Shown: positions 25,100-32,834 of the stretch, one piece after another
Position numbering within the stretch: the stretch's first letter is position 1
How the letters are laid out: every line of letters starts with the position of its first letter
NCBI GenBank assembly: GCA_013153635.1
Contig: JAADDZ010000003.1
Coordinates: forward strand, 6,995 to 70,994
Direction of reading: 5' to 3'
DNA length: 64,000 nucleotides
From: Aquificota bacterium
GTDB lineage: Bacteria > Aquificota > Aquificia > Aquificales > Hydrogenothermaceae
Translations under genes and position numbers: made by a program
Notes under the pieces: model-generated
Told to the model about the DNA's origin: nothing
Seen by the model: the letters and a program-made list of their open reading frames with translations, nothing else
Database searches by the model: none

Positions 25100-25296
25100 T
25101 TGCAAAAACTATAAAAGGTGGAGTGAGAAAGTGCTGATTTTTAGCGTAAAGTATTTTTTTTATATGAAAATCGTTTTATGGGATGAAGTTGAGAGTTCTT
25201 GTCGTTTGATACTTGGGTGTTAAAGCTAGATATATCAACACCGACTATCCTAGTATTCAAATCCATAGAAAATTAGAAAAAAATATGGTACAAAAG
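25100..25296 (+). ncRNA. Candidate sigma-54-driven leader or small RNA
   Basis: The segment between the sigma-54 promoter and the TATAAT at 25297 can fold an interrupted hairpin: TTTGATACT (25205-25213) with AGTATTCAAA (25252-25261), one bulge, and inside it GGTGTT (25216-25221) with AACACC (25237-25242). It may be an independent RNA or a long 5' leader of the diguanylate cyclase mRNA. No intrinsic terminator was found at its end. Confidence 0.35.
25131..25223 (+). CDS. Possible 30-codon leader ORF on the sigma-54 transcript
   Basis: GTG at 25131 lies 7 bases after a good ribosome site (AAAGGTGGAG, 25114-25123). The 30-residue product reads MLIFSVKYFFYMKIVLW followed by DEVESSCRLILGC. Its stop codon falls inside the hairpin at 25205-25261, an arrangement that could couple translation to RNA folding. 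It may equally be chance in AT-rich DNA. Confidence 0.3.
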   Translation: MLIFSVKYFFYMKIVLWDEVESSCRLILGC

Positions 25297-25328
25297 TATA
25301 ATCTTATTAAAACTATTTAAAATAGTAA

Positions 25329-26222
25329 ATGAGTTTTATTATGATAAAAGAAAACTGCATACCTGATGTAGAAGAGAGTGTTATCTTCCTGTTTAATTTT
25401 CTAAAAAAGAAAAGATATACAAAAAAAGATTTCTATAGGTTTTTAGACCACATCATAGAGCTAACGAATGCCGAATTTATAACCTTATACCCTAACCTAA
25501 ATTACCCTTCAAAACCACCTATTGATATTAAAAACTTCACTATTAACCCGAAAAAAAATAATTTTAAATTCCAAGATTTTTATGTATATTCTTACAAATT
25601 CAAACACCCGGTACATTTTAATAGAGCTATTCTATTTAAAAGAAGAAGATTTTCTAAAAAAGAACAAGAATTTCTAAAATCCCTGTTTTCCTTTTGGGAT
25701 TTTGTAAATTTTGAGAGAAAACAAAAGGAAAAACTGAAAAAATATGTTTACGTTGATGTATTGACAGGTCTCTACAATAGGTACTTTCTTGAAAATGTAA
25801 TCCCTAGAGAATTAAAAAAAGTAGAAAGGTATAATCAGCCCCTTAGTGTACTCTTTTTGGATATAGACAACTTTAAATACGTAAATGACCTATATGGACA
25901 TGATGTTGGTGACGAAGTACTAAAGATAATAGGAAAAATATTCAAAGAAAATATAAGAAAAACAGACATACCTATAAGATATGGCGGAGATGAGTTTATA
26001 ATATTTTTACCTTTTACACCAGAAAGCTCTGCTATTAAACTTGCCGAAAAAATAAAAAGCAAAATAAGTCAAGAAATAGAAAAAAAGTTAGGTATATATG
26101 TAACTTTGTCTATAAGCGTGTTAGAAGTTAAAAAAGAGGTAAATCTATCTAAGATTTTAAAAAAATTAGATAGTTTACTTTATACAGCAAAGGAAAAAGG
26201 TAAAGATACAATTGTCTCATAA
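25329..26222 (+). CDS. Diguanylate cyclase (GGDEF)
   Basis: 297 residues. The C-terminal GGDEF domain (~140-297) has YVDVLTGLYNRYFLENVIPREL, LFLDIDNFKYVNDLYGHDVGDEVLK, the active loop RYGGDEFIIFLP (~217-228) and the closing LYTAKEKGKDTI, so it should make c-di-GMP. No RxxD inhibitory site is obvious before the active loop. The N-terminal ~130 residues look like a degenerate GAF-like sensor (LFNFLKKKRYTKKDFYRFLDHIIELTNAEFITLYP) without membrane helices. Start at ATG 25329; ATG 25341 is an alternative. A sigma-54 promoter ~240 bases upstream and a nearer TATAAT suggest dual control. The next gene overlaps its stop by 11 bases. Confidence 0.88.
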   Translation: MSFIMIKENCIPDVEESVIFLFNFLKKKRYTKKDFYRFLDHIIELTNAEFITLYPNLNYPSKPPIDIKNFTINPKKNNFKFQDFYVYSYKFKHPVHFNRAILFKRRRFSKKEQEFLKSLFSFWDFVNFERKQKEKLKKYVYVDVLTGLYNRYFLENVIPRELKKVERYNQPLSVLFLDIDNFKYVNDLYGHDVGDEVLKIIGKIFKENIRKTDIPIRYGGDEFIIFLPFTPESSAIKLAEKIKSKISQEIEKKLGIYVTLSISVLEVKKEVNLSKILKKLDSLLYTAKEKGKDTIVS

Positions 26223-27111
26223 TAAATTTTATGTCAGATATATTATATGTGTATTAATATTTCTCTTTTTATACAAGAGTGATACCTTTGCTAATTCAAG
26301 ATTTTATTCCAAAAAAGAGCTAGCTGTAGGTTTTTATTCAGGAGAAGTCCAAGGGATAAGAAGCGTAATTTTTAGACCTAACTATTTCTTTAGTGCTGTT
26401 TTAAAGGATAATGTTAGCGATAGTTTTAGATTTGAGTTTTTTTTAAGAACTCTTTACGGCGATGCTAGGACAGGAGATAGCGATATTGAAAACCAGTTTC
26501 TCCAAACTGACATTTTTTTTAAGCTTTTTTACAAACTTCAAGATAAAAGAAATTTTAAGATACTAACTGGTTTCTTTTCGGAGATATACATACCATTAAA
26601 AGATTTTGTCCCCTTTATAACGGAGGTTCAAAAAGAATACGGTGCTGGAGAAGATAAAATCCCTACCGATAAACCATTTAATTTTGGAATTAATATAAGA
26701 TTTGATGGTATTTACGATAAATTTTTTTCTAGTTTAGAGATAGCTTATTACATATACGGTCATAGGGTTGCTCCTAATCTTGCTCCTATGGCTCCTCTTT
26801 TTGGTATCTTTTGGGAAAATAGAGTCTTTTTCTTTGGTGATTTTTATAAACCTGTTTTTTCATTTTTTATAAACTCTGGGTTTATAATGCAAAAAAAATA
26901 TGATGGAAGCAAGATTTTAACTAAACATGATTTTTTTGCAGGAACTAAAAGGGAATTTGATATAGAGATGGGAATAGATTACATCTTTAGAACTCATTAT
27001 CATTTCTTTTTTGTTTTTTACGGTTACAATAACCTAAATAGAGGTTGGAGCAGAACAGAACCTCATGCCTTTAGAGATGGATTTTTTACTGGTGTAGGGT
27101 ACATTTTTTAA
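26212..27111 (+). CDS. Predicted outer-membrane beta-barrel protein
   Basis: 299 residues from a TTG overlapping the diguanylate cyclase stop. An N-terminal hydrophobic signal segment (YIICVLIFLFLYKSDTFA) is followed by alternating aromatic strands (for example FRFEFFLRTLYGDAR, FDIEMGIDYIFRTHYHFFFVFYGYNNLNRGW) and a C-terminal strand ending GVGYIF, with terminal Phe as is usual for BAM-inserted barrels. Not assigned to a named family. Its overlap with the cyclase suggests a c-di-GMP-linked surface function such as secretion or lipid A modification. A minus-strand tRNA begins directly after its stop. Confidence 0.6.
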   Translation: MSHNKFYVRYIICVLIFLFLYKSDTFANSRFYSKKELAVGFYSGEVQGIRSVIFRPNYFFSAVLKDNVSDSFRFEFFLRTLYGDARTGDSDIENQFLQTDIFFKLFYKLQDKRNFKILTGFFSEIYIPLKDFVPFITEVQKEYGAGEDKIPTDKPFNFGINIRFDGIYDKFFSSLEIAYYIYGHRVAPNLAPMAPLFGIFWENRVFFFGDFYKPVFSFFINSGFIMQKKYDGSKILTKHDFFAGTKREFDIEMGIDYIFRTHYHFFFVFYGYNNLNRGWSRTEPHAFRDGFFTGVGYIF

Positions 27112-27184
27112 TGGAGTCGGCGGGATTCGAACCCGCGACCTTTGCCATGCCGAGGCAACGCTCTCCCAGCTAAGCTACGACCCC
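27112..27184 (-). tRNA. tRNA-Ala (anticodon GGC)
   Basis: 73 bases read on the minus strand: acceptor GGGGTCG/CGACTCC with the G3-U70 wobble pair that marks alanine tRNAs, D-arm GCTTAGCTGGGAGAGC, anticodon stem TTGCC/GGCAA with loop TCGGCAT (anticodon GGC, plus-strand 27149-27151), T-arm GCGGG-TTCGAAT-CCCGC, discriminator A. The 3' CCA is not encoded. Position 33 is C rather than the near-universal U. Confidence 0.95.
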
Positions 27185-27218
27185 ATTGTTATTTACTATT
27201 ATACGCTATTTTTGTAGA

Positions 27219-28592
27219 TTATTGGTAGTTTACCTGAATCCTTTTGTAAGGTCTTGCAAATCTTGAACTTATCCATTTTGGGTCTAGCCATTCTATTGGG
27301 TGAACTTCTAATCCTTGTATGATAACCCCAAAGTGGAGATGGTCTCCTTTGGCTAGTCCTGTGGTATCTGTCCTTGCTATAACTGTTTTTTTATCTACTT
27401 TGTCTCCCTCTTTGACATAAATCTCACTAAGATGGGAGTATAGGGTAAATACCCCTAATCCATGTTCTATTATTACTGAATTTCCATATATTCCTAAAAA
27501 TCCAGTAAATACCACTATTCCGTTATTTGATGCGTGAACAGGAGCATTTTTAATCGAGGCAAAATCCATACCTTTATGGTACGCATCTGCTCCTTTTATT
27601 ATTTTCCCTTTGTATCTGTATTTTCTATAGTCAGCAAAGCCTCCTAGCATAGACGAGTTTTTTAACTGTTGGAATGCTCCTTTGAAAAGAGGCTCTACTG
27701 TTGAAATATTTTTTGTTATATTGTGTATCTGCTCTTCATCTCTCCTTCTTATCTCTACATTTACATACCTAAAGAGTTCTGCCGGGTCTTGTATATCCTT
27801 ATCTGATAAAGGTCTAACTTTAGATTCAATAAAATTATCATCTATATTTATTACTGGTCTTCTATATCTTACTTTTTTGAAGTAGTAGTTAATAGAGTTT
27901 GTCACTTTATTTCCTGCTTTATCTTCTGCATAGACTACTATCGCTTTCTTTGTATTCCAGTAATATGGATAAGGAAATGCACAACCGTAGATTCTATTGT
28001 CAGTAAATATACCATTAAAACATTTAAAAGTAAGTTCTCCTACTTTTATACCTGTTTTAACTACATCTGAAGATATTCTATAAAATACAAACCCTGCACC
28101 TCCGTTCATAACTGAACCGGGAGCAGATAGTATACTAAGAGAAGGAGGACTCAAATCTACTTCTACCTGTTTTTCTATCGCTGTTTCATTCCCAAAAAAT
28201 GATGTATCTTTAGCTACAAATACTAGCTTGGCTTTTCCTTCTTTTAATCCTAGTCTCCTAGAAGGAATCTCTATCTCATACTCTTTTTCTTTTACGTTTT
28301 TCTTTATGTCTTTGTCTTCTAAAAGGGTTATATCTTTATCGTACTGGATAACGTACACTTTTACTTCTTTTAAACCGGGTTTGTCGTCTTTTACTTTGAA
28401 TTTGATTTTACTTTTTGTTCCTATATATTTTGGCTCTTTTTCAAAAGAGAACTCTGGAGGCGAAAAGTTCAGTATCCCTTTAAAGTAACCATATACAGCA
28501 CCGATTCCTAATAATATCAGGAAAAATAGAAAGATTTTTCCTTTGTAGCTTTTTTTCTCGTAACCGTATCCATATCCGTTCATTGAATACAC
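27219..28592 (-). CDS. M23-family (LytM) peptidoglycan endopeptidase, membrane-anchored
   Basis: 457 residues. One N-terminal membrane helix (KIFLFFLILLGIGAVYGYFKG, ~19-39) is followed by an Ig-like extracytoplasmic region (~45-240). A C-terminal LytM domain carries DAYHKGMDFASIKNAPVHASNNGIVVFTGFLGIYGNSVIIEHGLGVFTLYSHLSE and GDHLHFGVIIQG, giving the zinc ligands HxxxD and HxH. It cleaves peptide cross-links in peptidoglycan. The start at 28592 is 4 bases from the leuA stop, so it follows leuA on the minus strand. Confidence 0.88.
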   Translation of the reverse strand: MYSMNGYGYGYEKKSYKGKIFLFFLILLGIGAVYGYFKGILNFSPPEFSFEKEPKYIGTKSKIKFKVKDDKPGLKEVKVYVIQYDKDITLLEDKDIKKNVKEKEYEIEIPSRRLGLKEGKAKLVFVAKDTSFFGNETAIEKQVEVDLSPPSLSILSAPGSVMNGGAGFVFYRISSDVVKTGIKVGELTFKCFNGIFTDNRIYGCAFPYPYYWNTKKAIVVYAEDKAGNKVTNSINYYFKKVRYRRPVINIDDNFIESKVRPLSDKDIQDPAELFRYVNVEIRRRDEEQIHNITKNISTVEPLFKGAFQQLKNSSMLGGFADYRKYRYKGKIIKGADAYHKGMDFASIKNAPVHASNNGIVVFTGFLGIYGNSVIIEHGLGVFTLYSHLSEIYVKEGDKVDKKTVIARTDTTGLAKGDHLHFGVIIQGLEVHPIEWLDPKWISSRFARPYKRIQVNYQ

Positions 28593-28596
28593 TCCT

Positions 28597-30153
28597 TTAT
28601 ATTCCTTCTGATATTTTTCTCTCTATTACAGCCTTCTTTGCATAAAACCTATTGTAAGCATCAATGTATGCTTTTATACTGGCTTCTATTATATCTGTTG
28701 ATGTACCTTTTCCTGAAGTAGTTGAACCTTCAAAATCAACTACAACTCGAACTTCACCCATCGCATCTTTTCCATAGGTTAAAGACCTTATAGAAAAGTC
28801 TTTTAATCTCCCTTTAATTCCTATTGCCTTTTCTACAGCTTTTAAGGCACTATCTATAGGACCATCACCATAAGCCGTTTTAATTATCTGCTCTCCCTCT
28901 TTATATATTTTAACAGTAGCGGTAGGTATAAGTTTATCTCCACTTGTAACATGGAAATATATCAGCTCTACTGGCGATTCTATGTTTGATATTTCTTCAA
29001 ATATCAAAGCTTCTATATCTTCATCAAAGACCTCTTTCTTTTTGTCTGCAAGGGTCTTAAATTTTGTAAATAGTTTGTCTATCTCTCTTTCTGAAAGATT
29101 TGTATAACCTAGCTCTTGTAGTCTGGTTTTAAATGCATGTCTTCCAGAATGTTTTCCTAGAACAATTTTGGATTCTGGAACTCCTACATCTTCAGCTTTC
29201 ATTATCTCGTATGTTTCTCTGTGAGACAAAACCCCGTGTTGATGTATACCTGCTTCATGGGCAAAAGCGTTGTCTCCAACGATTGCTTTGTTTGGTTGTA
29301 CAAAACTTCCTGTAATCCTACACAGCAATCTACTTGTCTTATATATCTCTTTTGTATTTATATCCACATAAACCTCTTTAAAATAATCTTTTCTCACTTT
29401 TATAGCCATCACCACTTCTTCAACCGCCGCGTTTCCTGCCCTTTCTCCAATACCATTTATGGTGGCATGAACTTGTCTTGCACCATTCTTAACAGCTGAT
29501 AGAGAATTCGCAACCGCTAAACCTAAATCGTTATGGCAGTGTACACTTATCGTAGCTTTGTCTATATTGGGAATGTTATTTTTTAGGTCTTTTATCAGCT
29601 GTCCAAACTCTTCTGGTATAGCATACCCTACTGTGTCTGGAACATTTATAGTCCTTGCTCCTGCTTCGATTACTGCTTCAAATATTCTGTACAAGAATTC
29701 TCTATCAGACCTAAAAGCATCTTCTGCAGAAAATTCTATATCGTCAGTGAAGTTTAGAGCAAACTTTACTGCATCTACCGCTTTTTCTAAAACTTCTTCT
29801 GGAGTCATCTTTAGTTTGTACTTCATATGTATTGGAGAGGTAGCTATAAAGGTATGTATTCTCTTCTTTCGTGCTGGCTCTAAAGCTTCTCCTGCTTTTT
29901 CTATATCAGAATGCAAAGCCCTCGCTAAAGAGCAGACAGTAGCCTCTTCTATTTCCTGTGCCACTGCCCTTACTGCGTTGAAGTCTCCTTCAGAAGCGGC
30001 GGCAAATCCTGCTTCTATAACATCAACTCCCAATTTTTCTAACTGTTTTGCCATTGTAATCTTTTCTTCTACAGTCATAGAAAAACCCGGAGCTTGTTCT
30101 CCATCTCTCAAGGTAGTATCAAAAATAACTAATTTTTCCATTGTATCCTCCAA
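28597..30153 (-). CDS. leuA: 2-isopropylmalate synthase
   Basis: 518 residues, the full LeuA length. DTTLRDGEQAPGFSM (~10-24, metal Asp and catalytic Arg), SVHCHNDLGLAVANSLSAVKNGARQVHATINGIGERAGNAAVEEV (~203-247, metal His pair), DNAFAHEAGIHQHGVL (~297) and a C-terminal allosteric domain with SGDKLIPTATVKIY and FEGSTTSGKGTSTDIIEASIKAYIDAYNR. It condenses acetyl-CoA with 2-oxoisovalerate in leucine synthesis and is normally inhibited by leucine through the C-terminal domain. A GGAGG-type ribosome site precedes the ATG. Confidence 0.95.
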   Translation of the reverse strand: MEDTMEKLVIFDTTLRDGEQAPGFSMTVEEKITMAKQLEKLGVDVIEAGFAAASEGDFNAVRAVAQEIEEATVCSLARALHSDIEKAGEALEPARKKRIHTFIATSPIHMKYKLKMTPEEVLEKAVDAVKFALNFTDDIEFSAEDAFRSDREFLYRIFEAVIEAGARTINVPDTVGYAIPEEFGQLIKDLKNNIPNIDKATISVHCHNDLGLAVANSLSAVKNGARQVHATINGIGERAGNAAVEEVVMAIKVRKDYFKEVYVDINTKEIYKTSRLLCRITGSFVQPNKAIVGDNAFAHEAGIHQHGVLSHRETYEIMKAEDVGVPESKIVLGKHSGRHAFKTRLQELGYTNLSEREIDKLFTKFKTLADKKKEVFDEDIEALIFEEISNIESPVELIYFHVTSGDKLIPTATVKIYKEGEQIIKTAYGDGPIDSALKAVEKAIGIKGRLKDFSIRSLTYGKDAMGEVRVVVDFEGSTTSGKGTSTDIIEASIKAYIDAYNRFYAKKAVIERKISEGI

Positions 30154-30280
30154 ATAGTAACAATTACTATTAATGATATAGTATAACTTCTTTTAGTTTT
30201 AACAACTTTTGGAAATATTTTATCATTTACAGTTAACAGTTGATATAATAGTTTGGTTAAATTTAAAGAGTTAAAAAATT

Positions 30281-30523
30281 ATGGAAATCAAGATAAATTT
30301 CAAAAAGGTAGATACTGGTAAAAGAAGATGTCGTATATGTGGCTATATCTATGACCCAAAGAAAGGAGACCCTTTAAGGAATATATCCCCGGGGATATAT
30401 TTTGAGGATTTACCAGATAGTTGGAGGTGTCCTGTTTGTAAATACCAAAAATGGCAGTTTTGGATAATTTTAGAAGAGCCTCCTATACCAGAAGAAAAAG
30501 AGTTACTTCTTGATGAAAACTAA
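30281..30523 (+). CDS. Rubredoxin-like protein
   Basis: 80 residues. The two iron-ligating CxxC knuckles, [14 protein letters not shown] (~17-30) and [13 protein letters not shown] (~50-62), have rubredoxin spacing with the usual aromatic residues around them. About 15 extra residues at each end exceed the ~53-residue minimal form. It would carry one electron in the cytoplasm, for example to an oxygen- or peroxide-reducing partner. It is followed 58 bases later by a DUF2892 membrane protein gene. A TATAAT at 30244-30249 is a possible -10. Confidence 0.88.
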   Translation: MEIKINFKKVDTGKRRCRICGYIYDPKKGDPLRNISPGIYFEDLPDSWRCPVCKYQKWQFWIILEEPPIPEEKELLLDEN

Positions 30524-30581
30524 AATATTTTATTTATATTAATTTTTACAAAAAGATTTACTGTAAGGAGGTGTTTTTAAA

Positions 30582-30803
30582 ATGGCATGTATGAGTATGG
30601 GAGCTATAAGGGCGCAAAGAGCTATGATGGCTACACTTTTGATAGTGGCTCTTGTTCTGATGCATCTAGGATACAGTTGGGGAGAGTATATAATCTGGTT
30701 TATCATCTTTATGCTCGTCTTTTCCGCTGTAACAGGTATATGTCCTTCTGATGCTATATTCTCTAGACTTTTTCCTTATAAAGGTGAACAGAAAACTGCA
30801 TGA
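30582..30803 (+). CDS. DUF2892 (YgaP-like) inner-membrane protein
   Basis: 73 residues with two membrane helices (MMATLLIVALVLMHLGYSW, ~15-33; YIIWFIIFMLVFSAVTGICPSDAIF, ~36-60) and the conserved GICP segment of DUF2892, which is also the membrane tail of the rhodanese YgaP. Its ATG follows a strong GGAGG site. Its stop overlaps the SbcD-like gene by 4 bases. Function unknown; sulfur or redox roles are inferred for relatives only. Confidence 0.8.
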   Translation: MACMSMGAIRAQRAMMATLLIVALVLMHLGYSWGEYIIWFIIFMLVFSAVTGICPSDAIFSRLFPYKGEQKTA

Positions 30804-31960
30804 AGTTTCTCCATGTGACTGACACTCACCTTGGTTATCGTCAATACGGGCTTGAGGAAAGAGCCCGTGATTTTTTTGATGTTTTTGACGAAGCGATTGA
30901 TTTGGCTATACAGCACAAAGTAGATTTTGTACTCCATTCTGGTGATTTTTTTCATACTTCTAGACCTTCTAATTCTGTAATCTTGGAAGGTTTACAGCTT
31001 TTGAGCAAATTAAAATCTGCTAATATACCTATCTTTTTGATTCCGGGTAATCATGACAGGGGTAACAAAGTAAAAGATGTTTCTCCACTACATATATTAA
31101 GAGATTTTGGAGCAAATCTCATTGAACAAGGAACAGTAGAATATGAGGGAATTTATATTTCTGGTGTTAAATATCTATCTAAAATAGCCTTAAAAAAGAT
31201 AGGTACTATTAAACCTGTCTTAGAGAGATTTTTAGAAAATAGTAAAAATAGAGGAATCCACCTATTAATGCTTCATCAAGAGTTTACCCCTCACTTTCCT
31301 CATGGTTTATATCTCTCCAAAGAGATTCCAAAAGGTTTCTCTTACGTAGGCATAGGTCACTTACATGAAAGGGTTATGCCTTTTTATAATCAAAACTGTA
31401 TGGTGGTTTATCCCGGTTCTACCGAATTTACAGCTTTTTCTAAAAATGAGGAACAGACCCCTAAAGGTGTATTTTTAGTAGAAAAGAAAGAGAATTCCTT
31501 AGAGGCTAATTTTATAGAGTTGAAAAGAAGAAGACCTTTTTTGTCTTTTGAGTTTGAAGAAGAATCTTTTTTAGACACTGTGAAAGATATTAAAACAAAG
31601 CTAGAGAGTATAAGAGAGTATAGTGATAAATCTCCAGTTGTTATCCTAAAAGGGTATATAGAAAAACTTTCTATAAAAGACCTAAATGCTGTTTTAGCTA
31701 AAAATGGGATTTATTTAGACAAAAACAATGTATTACATATAAATTTTCTTTTGAAGACAAGGGAAGATTCTAAAAAACAGAAAGATATTTTTTCTTTACA
31801 CACAAAACAGATAGATATAGAAAAAGAGTTGAAAAGGCTTATTGGAGATGAGCTTCTTGTAAATCATGTTTATGAAATAATATCCCAAGCCAAATCTATG
31901 GAAAGTATTGAAGATTTTAAAGAATTTCTAAAAGAAAACTACACTAAATTAGATATTTAA
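30800..31960 (+). CDS. SbcD/Mre11-like metallophosphoesterase nuclease
   Basis: 386 residues. Calcineurin-like motifs: MKFLHVTDTHLGYRQYG (metal Asp/His), VLHSGDFFHTSRPS (~44), LIPGNHDRG (~77), LMLHQEFTPHF (~153) and YVGIGHLHERVMPF...VVYPGSTEFTAF (~180-210). The C-terminal capping region is SbcD-like. Such proteins cut DNA hairpins and ends together with an SbcC/Rad50 ATPase; no sbcC is adjacent, which is unusual. It overlaps the DUF2892 gene by 4 bases and converges on the Rrf2 gene, whose stop overlaps its own. Confidence 0.85.
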   Translation: MKFLHVTDTHLGYRQYGLEERARDFFDVFDEAIDLAIQHKVDFVLHSGDFFHTSRPSNSVILEGLQLLSKLKSANIPIFLIPGNHDRGNKVKDVSPLHILRDFGANLIEQGTVEYEGIYISGVKYLSKIALKKIGTIKPVLERFLENSKNRGIHLLMLHQEFTPHFPHGLYLSKEIPKGFSYVGIGHLHERVMPFYNQNCMVVYPGSTEFTAFSKNEEQTPKGVFLVEKKENSLEANFIELKRRRPFLSFEFEEESFLDTVKDIKTKLESIREYSDKSPVVILKGYIEKLSIKDLNAVLAKNGIYLDKNNVLHINFLLKTREDSKKQKDIFSLHTKQIDIEKELKRLIGDELLVNHVYEIISQAKSMESIEDFKEFLKENYTKLDI

Positions 31961-32388
31961 AACACCACATTTATACATAACTTTTCCATATCTCCAACTA
32001 TCTCCTTTAATGACGTTTCAGAAAACATCTTATATATAGCTTTTCTTTTGTCAGACCATTTGTGGTGTATGGCACAAGGGTGTTCATCAGAACAGTCTTT
32101 GAAACCTAGCAAGCATGTTTCAAAAAATTCTAAACCATCTATAGCCTCTACTATATCAATTAACATAATCTCTTCTGGTTTTTTTGCTAGTTTTACACCA
32201 CCTTTTGGACCTTTGTAAGAGAACAATAACCCTGCTTTTACCAATTTTTGTACATTTTTCGCTAAAAAATAAAAAGAGGTGTCTAGTTTTTCTGCGACCT
32301 CTTTTACAGGAATAATTTTCCTCTCTCCACCAGCATGAGTTATGTATATCATAGCTCTTATACTTTCTTTGCAAGCTGATGACAGCAT
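31957..32388 (-). CDS. Rrf2-family transcriptional regulator, probably Fe-S
   Basis: 143 residues from the ATG at 32388, preferred over upstream ATGs because AAAGAGGT lies a short distance before it and the family begins MLSSACKESIRAMIYI. A winged helix (VKEVAEKLDTSFYFLAKNVQKLVKAGLLFSYKGPKGGVKLAK) precedes three conserved Cys, C-x6-C-x5-C in FETCLLGFKDCSDEHPCAIHHKW (~97-119), the expected Fe-S cluster site. Rrf2 proteins sense iron-sulfur status, NO or redox. Here it may regulate itself through the palindrome at 32439-32457 and perhaps the nearby nir genes. Confidence 0.88.
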   Translation of the reverse strand: MLSSACKESIRAMIYITHAGGERKIIPVKEVAEKLDTSFYFLAKNVQKLVKAGLLFSYKGPKGGVKLAKKPEEIMLIDIVEAIDGLEFFETCLLGFKDCSDEHPCAIHHKWSDKRKAIYKMFSETSLKEIVGDMEKLCINVVF

Positions 32389-32435
32389 CTTAATACTACC
32401 TCTTTCAAAATTAGTTATATTAATTATCATATATT

Positions 32436-32464
32436 CGTATATCATTATAAATGATATTTGTCAA
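32436..32464 (-). promoter_or_regulatory. Rrf2 gene promoter with operator-like palindrome in the spacer
   Basis: On the minus strand, TTGACA (32464-32459), a 17-base spacer and TATACG (32441-32436). The perfect palindrome ATATCATT-ATA-AATGATAT (32439-32457) fills the spacer between the two elements, a place where repressor binding blocks RNA polymerase. Autoregulation is inferred. Confidence 0.6.
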
Positions 32465-32509
32465 TATTCAACAATTTTATGAATAACTATCTGGCTATAT
32501 AAATTTATA

Positions 32510-32538
32510 TTGACATATAAAAATTTATCTTCTATATT
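32510..32538 (+). promoter_or_regulatory. Sigma-70 promoter of the InsA-like gene
   Basis: TTGACA (32510-32515), a 17-base spacer and TATATT (32533-32538), near consensus. The leader that follows contains an 8-base inverted repeat, TTAAGAAT and ATTCTTAA, separated by 11 bases. Confidence 0.65.
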
Positions 32539-32585
32539 TAAGAATAAGGAGTCTTAATTCTTAAATTATTATTAGGGAGTTTATT

Positions 32586-32834
32586 ATGGTTTGTTGTCCA
32601 GATTGCGGCTCCTCTCAATGTATAAAGGACGGAAAAGTAAATAACAAACAGACCTATCTGTGCAAGTGCTGTTATAGAAGGTTTATCATAAATCCTGCCA
32701 AGAAACATCATACAAATAAAGAAAAAAAGGAAGCTATCCTTCTCTACAAGGAAGGAAACTCCATAAGAGCAATATCCTCTAAACTTGGAATCCCTTTTAC
32801 TACTGTTGCCTATTGGATAAAAAAATATCATTAG
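32586..32834 (+). CDS. InsA-like zinc-ribbon/HTH protein without transposase partner
   Basis: 82 residues. CCPDCGSSQCIKDG and YLCKCCYRRF form a CxxC...CxxC zinc ribbon, followed by a helix-turn-helix (KKEAILLYKEGNSIRAISSKLGIPFTTVAYWIKKY). This is the architecture and length of IS1 InsA, the N-terminal DNA-binding part of IS1-type transposases. No InsB-like catalytic part follows: its stop overlaps the 3' end of the convergent nirDL gene by 4 bases, and no terminal inverted repeats were noticed. It has its own near-consensus promoter. Either a relic of an insertion sequence or a free-standing regulator derived from one. Confidence 0.7.
   Translation: MVCCPDCGSSQCIKDGKVNNKQTYLCKCCYRRFIINPAKKHHTNKEKKEAILLYKEGNSIRAISSKLGIPFTTVAYWIKKYH

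Larger units (their letters stand above)
24859..25328 (+). other. 470-base intergenic regulatory region
   Basis: This gap holds two perfect TGTAAA-N5-TTTACA palindromes, an additional TGTAAA half site at 24942-24947, a sigma-54 promoter, a ~200-base leader with a possible 30-codon reading frame and a stem-loop, and a TATAAT at 25297-25302 that could be a second promoter for the diguanylate cyclase gene. No tRNA or other long coding region is seen. Confidence 0.7.

Noticed and set aside
29558-30157. 199-codon plus-strand frame opposite leuA
   Set aside because: It is antisense to the conserved LeuA catalytic region, rich in Ser/Ala shadows, with no ribosome site.
32586-32834. Complete IS1-type insertion sequence
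   Set aside because: No catalytic InsB frame, no terminal inverted repeats or target duplication seen; convergent nirDL gene begins at its stop.
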